Assembly (NCBI RefSeq): GCF_026262505.1
Contig: NC_067206.1
Span: 19,241,319-19,305,318, forward strand
Length of the DNA stretch: 64,000 bases
Origin: Trichomonas vaginalis G3
Lineage: Eukaryota > Parabasalia > Trichomonadida > Trichomonadidae
Direction: 5' to 3'
Shown: one piece after another, positions 12,244 to 20,654 of the stretch
How the letters are laid out: each line of letters begins with the position of its first letter
How positions within the stretch are numbered: position 1 is the stretch's first letter
Translations under genes and position numbers: made by a program
Notes under the pieces: model-generated
The model's input: the letters and a program-made list of their open reading frames with translations, nothing else
Database searches by the model: none
What the model was told of the DNA's origin: nothing

Positions 12244-12964
12244 TTTAAGTGAAGTAAAAAACGGTTTTTGACAGATGTTTATATGACACTTTTTGTTCAG
12301 CTCAAAAAACTACTCGGTCAAAGTGTTGTCAGTTTTGTAAAATAACCGTCCTATCTCATTCTATAAGGGAGAAAAGGCTTCTCAAAGTATACTTCCTTGG
12401 AACGCCTGTAACTTTTCCTGTAGCGACGATAGACCCTTACTTGTCCGGACAAAGTTATACTATTTTGAGTGCTCTACAAAAAAGTCAACGGCTGGCTCGT
12501 CCTCAGAAATTTTTTATGGGCTAGAGGGCGCAACGCGCCTGGAAGCCCTCCGAATAAAAACTTCATTTATACTAAATATCTTCGGGGCTAGAGGGCGCAA
12601 CGCGCCTGGAAGCCCCACTACCTTTTTTTTTTTCTTTGCGCCAACAAAATAGCGAAGAATTCTGATATATGTATATTTAAAATATGATTAAAAGTTCTGA
12701 ACGAAAACTATCAAAAATAAGTCATTAAAAATATAAAAATAAGAATCTAATTTATTGTAGAATAAATATCCGCAAAGTCTTCGTAACATCCTTAATATAT
12801 ACTGTCTTAATTCTATCGGCGCATTACGCCGTTAGAATTAATTATAAAAAAGGATACGAGAAAACAGAGAATTTTGAATACAGACAAAGGTTACTGATGA
12901 TACAGAAGCAGGAATTTAATTCAAAGGTGAATACATGCTAGAGAAAGGACGATGACACTCATTT
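12244..12964. other. Spacer with paired hairpins at the palindrome/Polinton 1 junction
   Basis: No gene seen. 12518-12548 and 12585-12616 are the right-arm GC-rich hairpins. A long hairpin lies at 12808-12840 (TAATTCTAT-CGGCG arm, loop CATTA, one mismatch). Homology of Polinton copy 1 to copy 2 stops abruptly at about 12965, just after the 144-codon gene. The palindrome's homology ends near 12640, leaving about 320 bp of AT-rich sequence of unknown origin between the two elements. Confidence 0.6.
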
Positions 12965-12970
12965 AACTAT

Positions 12971-13405
12971 TTACTTCATTATTCTCACTCTTCTTCTTGG
13001 CATTCGTGGTGGAAGTTGTTTCTTGACATTTTCAATGAACTGTACATTCTCTTTTGTCTCAACTTCTTTCACTGGCGGGTCAGGATTCTTTGACTCGGTT
13101 TGTTTTTCAATGAAATTCACGAACTTTGCAATAAGCTCTTGGTTCGTTATTGAAAGTACATCTGGCTTCTTTTCTTCTGGTTCTATTGACTTTTCAGTTT
13201 GAACAGAAGGTTTTATATGGGCTTCGTGGACTTCACCCTTGCCATACACCTTAATGTTGTCGCTTTCTGCATTCGCTAATGGAACCTTTCTTTTTCTTAC
13301 GTATATTTTACCATCTTTACTCTGACTTACGTAATAGAAAGGATGTTGTATTCCTCTTGCGTCATTTAATATAATAGACTCTCGCTCTGATTTTGACAAG
13401 CTCAT
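12971..13405 (-). CDS. Small basic protein with FYYV-KDGK motif (144 aa)
   Basis: Unrecognised family. The N-terminal 45 residues (GIQHPFYYVSQSKDGKIYVR, then KRKVPL) match in pattern a segment of the 78-codon gene at 54252-54488 of copy 2 (FYIHTMKDGRVQFRK), so the two probably share a small domain. The middle is acidic and Pro-rich, and the end is very basic (RMPRRRVRIMK). Part of the middle is encoded by a GC-rich hairpin repeat near 13220-13245 (GKGEVHEAH). It diverges from the 86-codon gene across 45 bp, probably a shared promoter. In copy 2 it directly precedes the capsid gene, so a virion or core role is plausible. Confidence 0.7.
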   Translation of the reverse strand: MSLSKSERESIILNDARGIQHPFYYVSQSKDGKIYVRKRKVPLANAESDNIKVYGKGEVHEAHIKPSVQTEKSIEPEEKKPDVLSITNQELIAKFVNFIEKQTESKNPDPPVKEVETKENVQFIENVKKQLPPRMPRRRVRIMK

Positions 13406-13450
13406 TTTACATCGGTTAAAGTTTTAATTTTGTTTTTTATCTGCAGTCAA

Positions 13451-13711
13451 ATGACTCAGACAAGCCCTACGGACAAGACCCAAGGGGTCATAGATGTTGA
13501 AGCATTGAAGAAAGAAATTCGTGAGCAAATTTTATCCGAACTGAAGGAACAAAAACAAGAACAAAAGCCAGAGAGACCAAAGAGAAAACTTAGTGAAAAA
13601 CAACTTGCTGCATTAGCTGCTGGAAGACAAAAGAACCCAAGACTACTGGCGAAAAAAGCTAGAGAAGAAGCTGAAGCAAAAGCTAAAGAAGCTGAAGCAA
13701 AGAAAGAGTAA
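13451..13711 (+). CDS. Lys/Glu/Ala-rich basic protein (86 aa)
   Basis: Unrecognised. Residues 10-35 form an acidic helix (EALKKEIREQILSELKEQ), followed by a basic block with KRKLSEKQLAALAAGRQKNPR and an Ala/Lys/Glu helix to the end. I take the ATG at 13451 rather than upstream in-frame alternatives because copy 2 conserves the untranslated sequence before it. The composition suggests a nucleic-acid-binding or core protein; that is inference. It is followed after 24 bp by the 285-codon gene on the same strand. Confidence 0.7.
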   Translation: MTQTSPTDKTQGVIDVEALKKEIREQILSELKEQKQEQKPERPKRKLSEKQLAALAAGRQKNPRLLAKKAREEAEAKAKEAEAKKE

Positions 13712-13715
13712 ATGG

Positions 13716-13726
13716 TTTATTTTTAT
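13716..13726 (+). promoter_or_regulatory. TTTATTTTTAT promoter-like motif
   Basis: Lies 10 bp before the ATG at 13736. The same word occurs just before many element genes: 31002-31012, 33075-33085 (minus), 51337-51347 (minus), 53712-53721, and in a close variant at 52105-52116 and 18691-18701. The regular spacing to the start codon suggests an element promoter. Confidence 0.45.
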
Positions 13727-13735
13727 CGGAACTAA

Positions 13736-14593
13736 ATGTATAGACAAATACCTTTATCTGTTGCGTTCAGTAGTGAAAACCCTGACGTCAAAATAAAGGG
13801 GAACAGAGTAACGTTTAAGTTTCCAACAGACTGGATTGTGAACATAAATGAAGAGAAGTACATTGGCATAACATCTATGTATATAACACGTGCTTTCAGA
13901 AAGGTTGACTTTATACTTCAAGTCGAGATAGAAAATGACGAACAGTCTTTAAGCGCCAAAAACATTCACATATACAAATACTTTAAAGACGATACAACAT
14001 TGCAACAATGTATGATTTCATTTAATGCGATGTTCGAGAAAAAGTTCAACATTGAAGTACAAACTTTACAGCCTTTACGTGAGTTTCTTGCACAACTGAA
14101 AGAAGAAGGTAGTCAGCCACAACTTATAGACTTTCATTATGAATTTAATGAAAATGAAGATGGAACTCATGACTGTCAGTTTGTTGTATTCTCACCATTC
14201 AATGAAGTCGCTAAAGAGAAAGAAAATCCATTACGTATAAGATTTCAAATCTCTGAACCAAGTGATGATTTCAAGAATGTTTTCAATTATGATGCAATGC
14301 TTCCGAGGAAAAATGAATTTTCAAAGATTGTAACACCTGGCATTTGGGATAGAAAGCAAGCTATATTATATTCAAACTTAAGTAAGGGAGTTGAAAATGA
14401 GTTCATTGGTCATACAAGAACTTCACCACTTCCTAACCCTAAATACTATAAATTAACTGGCTTCAATCGTGAGTTTTGGATAGACATGTTCTCCACTCAT
14501 GACCATAACTGCCCAGTGTTCTTACCTCCAGACCATAAGGACTGTCTCTACATTGAAGCACAACTCTTAAACTCTACCATCGCAGTATTGTAA
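13736..14593 (+). CDS. Conserved Polinton protein, 285 aa, possibly minor capsid
   Basis: Intact in both copies and nearly identical (copy at 50470-51327). It begins MYRQIPLSVAFSSENP. It is rich in beta-type segments (VTFKFPTDWIVNINEEKYIG, VDFILQVEIE) and ends in hydrophobic strands. There is no membrane span and no enzyme motif that I can see. Strand-rich composition and position between polymerase and capsid suggest a jelly-roll or other virion protein; that is inference. It is convergent with the polymerase gene, with a 105-bp gap that contains a GC double hairpin. Confidence 0.75.
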   Translation: MYRQIPLSVAFSSENPDVKIKGNRVTFKFPTDWIVNINEEKYIGITSMYITRAFRKVDFILQVEIENDEQSLSAKNIHIYKYFKDDTTLQQCMISFNAMFEKKFNIEVQTLQPLREFLAQLKEEGSQPQLIDFHYEFNENEDGTHDCQFVVFSPFNEVAKEKENPLRIRFQISEPSDDFKNVFNYDAMLPRKNEFSKIVTPGIWDRKQAILYSNLSKGVENEFIGHTRTSPLPNPKYYKLTGFNREFWIDMFSTHDHNCPVFLPPDHKDCLYIEAQLLNSTIAVL

Positions 14594-14603
14594 ATGACCA
14601 CAT

Positions 14604-14628
14604 GGGCTTCGCCCTTGCCGCTAGCGGC
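14604..14628. repeat. GC-rich double hairpin between convergent genes
   Basis: GGGCTTCGCCC (14604-14614) followed by GCCGCTAGCGGC (14617-14628). The same two-hairpin design recurs through both Polintons. Here it lies between the 3' ends of the 285-codon gene and the polymerase, so it could act as an RNA 3'-end signal. Confidence 0.8.
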
Positions 14629-14698
14629 TTATTTTTATCATGAATGGTCTCACTGCTGACAAAAATAAATGACCTCATTATTTTTCTCATTCATGACC

Positions 14699-17416
14699 TC
14701 AGAACTTAAGCTTTCTTATGAATGAAGTCTTAGTCTGAATAGAAAAGTTAAACTTCTCTTCAAATGCAGGTGTAGCAGACTTACATAAGTCGAATGCAAT
14801 CTCTTGACCGTCATAAAGTGCTTTATATAACTTCATAACACTGAACTCAGAGTCTTTGTCAAATTTTCCTTGCGGAACCATTAAACCTTTATCTTCATCA
14901 TAGAAACACTGAACAGAGTCAGGAAACATTTCATTAGCGGTTAAAGCAATAACATCTTGCTTCACGCCTTTCATTCTGCAGTGAAATGCAACTTCATTTA
15001 AATCATTCGTGAGTAAGTCTATGTAAGTCTTCTTTCCACAAAATATTGACTTGTATGCTAAACTTTGTTTATCTTTTGTGATTTCTGCAAAGTCGCTATG
15101 AAATTGACCAAGGTTTTTACCAATGAGAACTCTTCCATAACGTTTCTCAAACTCTTCAGCTAAACGAGGGATATCTTCATTGTAGAGATGCATACTATCC
15201 GTATCGCTATAAAAGATGTCCATTCCTAAGTCCTCAGCAGTACAGAATACTTCACACATTATTCTCTTCGACATAGACAGAATGTTAACACCAAGTGGAC
15301 AGAAGTTAAAGTGTCTGCAAATGCTTTTCGTTAGCTTGAAAATAGTTTTATCTGAACCATCCAAACCTTCGAACTTCACTATATGGTTGTAGTTTCTGAT
15401 GGCATATCTTATAGCATCTTTGTCATTTACTATGGTTATTTTTGACTCAATAGGAGATAGAATAGTTTTGCCATAAATACTGTTCAGAATGAGCTTTATA
15501 TTTTCTTGCAAAGGATTTCCTTCTTTCTTATACTTTAACCTTAACTCAAACAACTTCTTTACTTCATCTCTTATTCTAATATCTCTGTTTCCATCGTAAT
15601 AGTATCCTTGCAACACTTCACATTTGACACCTTGATATTTTATGAGGTCTTGTAATGTTATATGGTCAACATACATTAAACAGCAAGTGTTTGAACTTCT
15701 GGGAACGTTAAGTTCTGGATTTAGTTCAGGGTCACAAACTATTAAAGGAAAGTGTCTATGTATTCCAATCTCTGTTATCTTAATGAGAACAAAGAAGCCA
15801 GACATAAACTTTTCACCAATGGGTTCCTTTTGGTCGTCATCGAATAAATGTCTCATGAGATACTCTGTGCTTAGCATCTCATCCTTCATAACCTTTGGAA
15901 TACCTTCTAAAGTATAAAGTCTTGCTATAGCTGATGGATATAATGAAACAGCGTCGAAATCAGCAATGAGTTTCTCTTTACTTTTTTGTTTAATGTTATC
16001 TGACAACATACATCTTCCACCTTGAATGCATCTCGAAATAAATTCTCTTGGTTTATTTGAGAGGTCATATAAATTTCCATTCGGGAAGTACACTCTGTTC
16101 TCAAATAATTTGTTAGCAATTGAACAAATGCTAACGTAGTCATAAACGTTTAAATCAAATTCTTTCAATATGTCATTGCGGAACTTAACAAAACCTTCTC
16201 TTAAAATTCTTACATCTTGTTTGCAATAAAATGTGCTATACTTTTCTAAGTCGAAGTGGTTTTCATCTATTCTGCAACCTTTGATGGAATCTATGTTTTT
16301 CATGAACGTATCCGCATCCCGGATAAACTTACATGCTTCAGAAATGACACCAGTTCTGTTGTCATTTGCTAACAAAACACTGCTGTAGTAGTTGTATGGA
16401 AATACTTCTTTCGGTCCTGTTTGTAAGTTAAACATAGCAGGAAATAGTTTAAGCTTCTTATTTATAACACTGTAAGAGTCTTTTATAATAATTGCCCTTC
16501 CTTTATATAAGCCAGTTATTTGCATTGTTCGTGAACCTTTAATGATGGGAGTTCCTTTCACTTCTGTCATGTGTCTTAAGATGAAGTTTATATCATAACT
16601 GAGGTTATGGAAATATATTAAACTCTTGTCAGGAAGTCGTTCCAAAAATTCTGTTGCACAGTTCTGACCCCAAATGCTTTCACTCACTGAACCATCTTCA
16701 CTGTCATAACATATGTTAAAAGCTTTATGAAAGCCATCGGTACTGCACTCAAAGTCAGCAAAGAAAACGTGCTCAGGAATGAACTTGTACTTATTTTTAT
16801 TTACTTCTTTTGACTCGGCTTCCTTCTTCAGTTGTACACAATACTTTGGAGCATATGTCAAATCTTTAAATGGTGCAAGGTTCTGTTTATATAAGTCAGT
16901 CGTATATGTGAAAAGTTCTCCATAAGAAATAGGTTCGAAATATTTGCACTCCCACAATGTTTTCATAACATCCCATAACGGTGTTGTTCTATCATAACGA
17001 ACTACATATTTGTTCTCTCTCTTTGTATAAATCTTCATCTGTTTCTCAATGTTCATTCCACCACACTCCTTCAAGATTTCTATATAGTTGCGAATGAAAT
17101 ATGTTGTCATTGGTAATCTTTCGTTTAGCATGTAGTGGTCTTCAACAAGAAGTAAGTCAATAGTTCGAATAGTTTTACATTCTTTTGGTATGTATCTCTT
17201 TATTTCATTATGTCTTGAGTCATTGAAGTAACCAATGGTAACATTAAATGCTATACCTGTTGCATCAGAAATTTCTTGTACTTTACTTTGAGGAAAGTCT
17301 CTAACACGAATGACTTCTCTCATGTGGTCAATAGTCTCTCCATCTACTCCAGCCTGAATGCAAGCATAAATGAAACAATTGTCTTCTGTCATAAGTGTTG
17401 CAGTTCTTTTGTTCAT
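14699..17416 (-). CDS. Protein-primed family B DNA polymerase (905 aa)
   Basis: Replicates the linear element, presumably with a terminal protein as primer. All family signatures are visible: exonuclease motif I FADFECSTD (about 219-227), II YFHNLSYD (268-275), III YCKQD (397-401); polymerase motif A DFDAVSLYPS (486-495), B KLILNSIYG (641-649) and C YSDTDS (736-741). The long stretch between motifs A and B fits the TPR insertions of protein-primed enzymes. Residues 1-105 hold Cys14 in DNCFIYAC and a His near 94 in VEDHYML, which recalls a papain/OTU-like module; this is a weak inference. The ATG overlaps the end of the upstream frame by 4 bp. The reading frame is open throughout. Confidence 0.95.
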   Translation of the reverse strand: MNKRTATLMTEDNCFIYACIQAGVDGETIDHMREVIRVRDFPQSKVQEISDATGIAFNVTIGYFNDSRHNEIKRYIPKECKTIRTIDLLLVEDHYMLNERLPMTTYFIRNYIEILKECGGMNIEKQMKIYTKRENKYVVRYDRTTPLWDVMKTLWECKYFEPISYGELFTYTTDLYKQNLAPFKDLTYAPKYCVQLKKEAESKEVNKNKYKFIPEHVFFADFECSTDGFHKAFNICYDSEDGSVSESIWGQNCATEFLERLPDKSLIYFHNLSYDINFILRHMTEVKGTPIIKGSRTMQITGLYKGRAIIIKDSYSVINKKLKLFPAMFNLQTGPKEVFPYNYYSSVLLANDNRTGVISEACKFIRDADTFMKNIDSIKGCRIDENHFDLEKYSTFYCKQDVRILREGFVKFRNDILKEFDLNVYDYVSICSIANKLFENRVYFPNGNLYDLSNKPREFISRCIQGGRCMLSDNIKQKSKEKLIADFDAVSLYPSAIARLYTLEGIPKVMKDEMLSTEYLMRHLFDDDQKEPIGEKFMSGFFVLIKITEIGIHRHFPLIVCDPELNPELNVPRSSNTCCLMYVDHITLQDLIKYQGVKCEVLQGYYYDGNRDIRIRDEVKKLFELRLKYKKEGNPLQENIKLILNSIYGKTILSPIESKITIVNDKDAIRYAIRNYNHIVKFEGLDGSDKTIFKLTKSICRHFNFCPLGVNILSMSKRIMCEVFCTAEDLGMDIFYSDTDSMHLYNEDIPRLAEEFEKRYGRVLIGKNLGQFHSDFAEITKDKQSLAYKSIFCGKKTYIDLLTNDLNEVAFHCRMKGVKQDVIALTANEMFPDSVQCFYDEDKGLMVPQGKFDKDSEFSVMKLYKALYDGQEIAFDLCKSATPAFEEKFNFSIQTKTSFIRKLKF

Positions 17417-18139
17417 TCATTGAAGATTTGGTAGCGCTCAAGATTTATAGGTAATGTGCAAAGATACTTCCAGAACTGACCGCTTCTCTTCTTATAAAAC
17501 TTCTTTTCACCATTATCTTTCCAAAAGCTTTCTATAAGTGCTGGGTTTCCTGTTTGCTTAAGAGCTTCCAAAATGGCTTTCTGGTCATTTGTCAGTGTGC
17601 TTTCATCTCTATATGGTCTCTTTTTTGGTTTGCCTTTCTTTACATCTGACATCGTTAAGCCTTCATATTCTGTTAAATCATACATCTTTATTTCGGTAAG
17701 ATTCTTTATGTTTGTCAAGAAGAAGTCATAGTGCATTTCAACAATACCTGCAGCATTTGCTTCTATCTCTGATATAAAGTTCTCCTTCAAGAGCTGATGT
17801 AGTAATGTTCCAATATTATTGAGGTTTAACGTAGAACATTCATACTTTCCACCAAGTTTATAACATACCATCCATCTCTGTTGTGAGTTTATTTTAATTT
17901 TCTCTAAGAGTCTCATGAAAACCTTACCGAAATGTTTGTGTAAGTAGTCTCTGTTTGGTTCATCTAAAGCTTCGATGTTAAAGTCAATGAGTCTATTGCC
18001 TGACTTCACATTTCTCTTCCTATTCTCTTCATCTTTCTTTAACCATCTCTCACCTTCTTTTGGTTTGTCGTCAATGGAACGAATGACATCATTGACTTTG
18101 CGAACTTATTCTATAGCACTTTTAAACATCTCTCTTCTC

Positions 18140-18360
18140 TGTTGTTTCAGTGTGTCGTCTCTCTTTCGTGTTTTACCAACGTTTGCATTTGTTATGTCAT
18201 ACATTTCTCTTCTTACTTCATGAGGTACAGCTCTTCTTGTTTCACCAACGTTTGAGTTCGTAAGTTCAAACATCTCTTGACGAACGTCATGAGAAAGAGC
18301 TTTACGAGTATGACCAACGTTCGCATTTGTTATGTCAAACATTTCTCTTCTTACTTCATG
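18140..18360 (-). repeat. Triplicated 72-bp coding repeat
   Basis: Three units encode variants of HEVRREMFDITNANVG, differing at several residues (MFDITNANVGHTRKA, MFELTNSNVGETRRA, MYDITNANVGKTRKR). The corresponding place in copy 2 (about 46855-46920) has one unit, so copy number has changed since the two elements diverged. Confidence 0.85.
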
Positions 18361-18422
18361 AGGTACTGAACGTCTATGATATAAGTCAATAGCAACGTCA
18401 TTTAAAGGAAATGCTCTTGCAT

Positions 18423-18448
18423 GGACTTCGTCCTCGCCGCGTTGCGGC
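18423..18448. repeat. GC-rich double hairpin inside coding sequence
   Basis: GGACTTCGTCC plus GCCGCGTTGCGGC. It is translated on the minus strand as part of the polymerase-upstream protein. The copy 2 counterpart is at 46770-46795 (KPQRGEDEVHA in protein). Confidence 0.8.
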
Positions 18449-18704
18449 TTTATGAACTCATGAATTCTATCATAACTTATTGCACCATTATAGTCATTGA
18501 GGATGTCAGCGAGTGCCTTTTTGTTTGTTGCGTAATGCTTTGCAACATCTATATTAGCTTCTGTAAGAAGTTATTTTATTTCCGAGTGTTCTAACTTAGA
18601 CAACTTCCGATACATCTTTAGTAGGAAATAAAAAATTTTTTTTGAAAAAATTAGATTAGATTTTTTTAAGTTATTTTTCAAAATAATTTAATATTTTTAT
18701 TTTA

Positions 18705-19178
18705 ATGAAACACATGCAAGATTGCAAGTTCTTTTCATACAATGCTCTCGCTAATGCCATCAAGAATGAGTTCAATGGTGCTGCAAACGTTAATGTTATC
18801 TTTAACAAGAAGTTTGTGAAAGAATCTAAGTTTGGTCAGTATGTCAGACCATTAGCTATCGTCATTGACCGCAAACATTATACTTCACAAGAGTTAGCAG
18901 TAGTTTTGAAACAAAAGAGTTTCTTCGTGAATGTCAAAGATACACACTATACTGTCATAAAGAACTCTAACATTGACTTCTTCAGTATTGCTTTAAATCT
19001 TTCCGAACAGAAAGAATATAAGAAAGGTGAAACAAATGTGAAATATTATCCTTCATCTCTGAAGACAATAACGAACACAGATGTTATACAAAAGTTCTTA
19101 CCAAAGTTTGAAGAAGCTTCTATTGACATTGACGAAGGAAGTGAAATGGTTGAAGAAATAGACCCTGACGTTATTTAA
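18705..19178 (+). CDS. Unknown Polinton protein (157 aa)
   Basis: Unrecognised family. It begins MKHMQDCKFFSYNALANAIK and has a mixed alpha/beta look with an acidic C-terminus (DIDEGSEMVEEIDPDVI). No membrane span or catalytic motif is apparent. It diverges from the polymerase-upstream gene across an extremely AT-rich 89-bp spacer and converges on the 71-codon gene (18-bp gap). The start lies 4 bp after an ATATTTTTATTTTA promoter-like run. The copy 2 homologue is at 46042-46513. Confidence 0.65.
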   Translation: MKHMQDCKFFSYNALANAIKNEFNGAANVNVIFNKKFVKESKFGQYVRPLAIVIDRKHYTSQELAVVLKQKSFFVNVKDTHYTVIKNSNIDFFSIALNLSEQKEYKKGETNVKYYPSSLKTITNTDVIQKFLPKFEEASIDIDEGSEMVEEIDPDVI

Positions 19179-19196
19179 GCAAAAATATATTTTTGG

Positions 19197-19412
19197 TTAG
19201 TCTTCATATCGATATTTTACAACAATTCCCCAATGTATAAACTTTTCATACGCTTTTTCATAAGCTTTATATACCTTCAGAAATTTTGCATAATCTTTAG
19301 AAGCATTTAGATATTGTTTAAATGCTTTGTATGTCTTCAGAAATTTTGCATAATCTTTTACATGTTGTTCGTTCTCTTCTTCTGTCATGAGTTCCGAATA
19401 TTCTAAATTCAT
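19197..19412 (-). CDS. Small repeat-containing protein (71 aa)
   Basis: Unrecognised. It contains two copies of DYAKFLK(T/V)YKA separated by a short linker, with an acidic N-terminus (MNLEYSELMTEEENEQH). Probably all-helical. Essentially identical in copy 2 (45808-46023), which argues that it is real despite its size. Confidence 0.65.
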   Translation of the reverse strand: MNLEYSELMTEEENEQHVKDYAKFLKTYKAFKQYLNASKDYAKFLKVYKAYEKAYEKFIHWGIVVKYRYED

Positions 19413-19467
19413 GTTCTTTCATATGAGATAAAATTTTATAAAAAAAATAAAATTAGCTTAGATTTTT

Positions 19468-20295
19468 TTATTCTTCCTCTTTGAAGTTATCGAAATATTC
19501 TGTTATTTTTTCCTTCAGTAATGTTAAGTCTTCTTTGAATGTAAGTATTGTGCAACCGTTGATGTCATAGTGTGTTTGAGGAAGAGTATTTTTGACAATT
19601 TCCTTTATTTGCTCATTCGGTGTCATTGAAATCGGTAAGTTTTCACGATAGAACCAGTTTCTGTCAGATTTGTAAATCTTAGCTAAGTCATAAAAGCTCT
19701 TGTTGTTTCTTCTCACTAAATGCAACATAACCATATCTCTGTCTTCTTCTTTCTCCAACTCTTCAGTATATATCATATACTTATAACTCTTTTCCTTTCC
19801 TTTTGGTACTGAACGCGGTATTCTTTTCTGTATGCTTTTGTCTTTGGATTCAATGACTTCATCTTTTGCTTGAAGTTTCTTTTCCATCTCTCCACGTTCT
19901 GCTTTATATAGTTCATCTAACATCATGAAAATATAACAAGCATAACGAGGTGAAGACCACATTGCTACAGCGTTTACTAAAAGTCTATGAATATAATAAC
20001 CTTTCAAACCAGGAGCCAAATTCTTGCGATTTTCGAATGGAATCTCTTCCCCCGGTTTTTCAAGGGAAGCAATCATATGAGGAAATTCTTCTAAAAGTTA
20101 TTTTGTCTGTTGGTTTTCAAACCAATGATATGCTTGCTTTGTAGAACGAAGAGCGTTCATTATACTTTGCATCTGGTACATATCGTCTTTGACCGAACGA
20201 ATGAGTCTCAATTGTTTGTTATACTGTATGTATTCATATTCTTCATTAATGGCTTCATGAACGATAGCAGTTGTTGTGTTCTCTAATGTTGTCAT
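19468..20295 (-). pseudogene. MSV199/KilA-type DNA-binding protein, copy 1
   Basis: Protein with a segment YYIHRLLVNAVAMW, SPRYACYIFMMLDELY, then a helical linker (MEKKLQAKDEVIESKDKSIQ) and a C-terminal module (NKSFYDLAKIYKSDRNWFYR). This order resembles the MSV199 plus DUF3627 pair of large DNA viruses, related to KilA-N; the family call is from memory of that pattern. I take the start at 20295, after the conserved TATGTAAAGACAG leader. The frame is interrupted about once. Homologous to 44927-45753. Confidence 0.6.
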
Positions 20296-20352
20296 TACTG
20301 TCTTTACATACAAAATAAAAAAATAAATAAATAAAATTCTAATTTTATTTTT
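20296..20352 (-). promoter_or_regulatory. KilA-type upstream cassette, copy 1, MSV199-like gene
   Basis: On the minus strand: AAAATAAAATTAGAATTTTA, then T-rich TTTATTTATTTTTTTATTTTGTATGTAAAGACAG and the ATG. Nearly the same block precedes the genes at 21965, 41966, 42940, 44224 and 44927, so these genes probably share one expression control. Confidence 0.6.
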
Positions 20353-20478
20353 TCTGTCTTAAAGAAATGTTAAAAATTCATGATTTTCATGAAGTTTGGT
20401 CATTTTCAACATAACCTTCATTGCATGAAAAGTGTCATATATAACATATATATGATATTTTACTTAAAAATATGCAAG

Positions 20479-20561
20479 CGGCTCATAGCTCAGTGGTATG
20501 GACTCCCTTGTCATAAGTGTCGAGGACCTCGGTTCGAGTCCCGATGATGTTCCGGTTTTTT
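20479..20561 (+). tRNA. tRNA-like Pol III-type unit, probably degenerate
   Basis: The A box TAGCTCAGTGGT (20486-20497) and the perfect B box GGTTCGAGTCC (20531-20541) are 33 bp apart, as in tRNA genes. A run of six T (20556-20561) follows, as expected for a Pol III terminator. The acceptor arms CGGCTCA and TGTTCCG (20479-20485, 20548-20554) pair at five of seven positions. The T stem and anticodon stem fold poorly. A loop TTGTCAT could place GTC (Asp) as anticodon, but I do not trust this. It may be a decayed tRNA, a tRNA-derived short element, or a Pol III promoter reused for another RNA. Confidence 0.5.
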
Positions 20562-20654
20562 CCTTTTCTGCAAAAAAATTGAGAGAGCATTGAATTTGCA
20601 AGTACAAAGGGTCTATTTGGTGTTAGACCCTAGCGAAGAAAATATGGTACTCGA

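Larger units (their letters stand above)
1200..12640. mobile_element. Palindromic Polinton-like fossil (capsid-bearing), broken
   Basis: Two inverted arms, about 1200-6810 and 7541-12640, are separated by an unduplicated loop of about 730 bp. Each arm has, from outside in, paired GC-rich hairpins, a long structural-like gene and a major capsid gene. The capsid shares a core motif with that of Polinton copy 2 (LRVPLSSFL here, LRIPVRKFL there, each followed by an arginine-proline-glycine pattern) but is otherwise very different, so this is another Polinton lineage. No polymerase, integrase or packaging ATPase of this lineage is visible. The left arm has a few dozen interruptions and the right arm under ten. 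The left arm also holds about 800 bp of minisatellite that the right arm lacks. It abuts Polinton copy 1 at about 12.65-12.97 kb. Confidence 0.75.
17413..18615 (-). pseudogene. Polymerase-upstream region (N-terminal or terminal-protein candidate), copy 1
   Basis: Begins with ATG at 18615 (MYRKLSKLEHSEIK) and runs into the polymerase gene. It carries three tandem 24-residue repeats of the type HEVRREMFDITNANVGETRR (about 18140-18360), where copy 2 has one. A GC-rich double hairpin (18423-18448) sits inside the coding sequence. The C-terminal half is Lys-rich and ends FYKKRSGQFWKYL. Position directly before a protein-primed polymerase makes it a candidate for the polymerase N-terminal extension or terminal protein. 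The frame is interrupted once or twice. Confidence 0.6.

Noticed and set aside
15642-16143. Frames antisense to the polymerase gene (also 49049-49432)
   Set aside because: Overlap the conserved polymerase on the other strand and show no independent conservation beyond it.
20479-20561. Functional tRNA-Asp(GTC)
   Set aside because: The boxes and terminator are good, but the anticodon and T stems do not fold properly, so only a tRNA-like call is justified.
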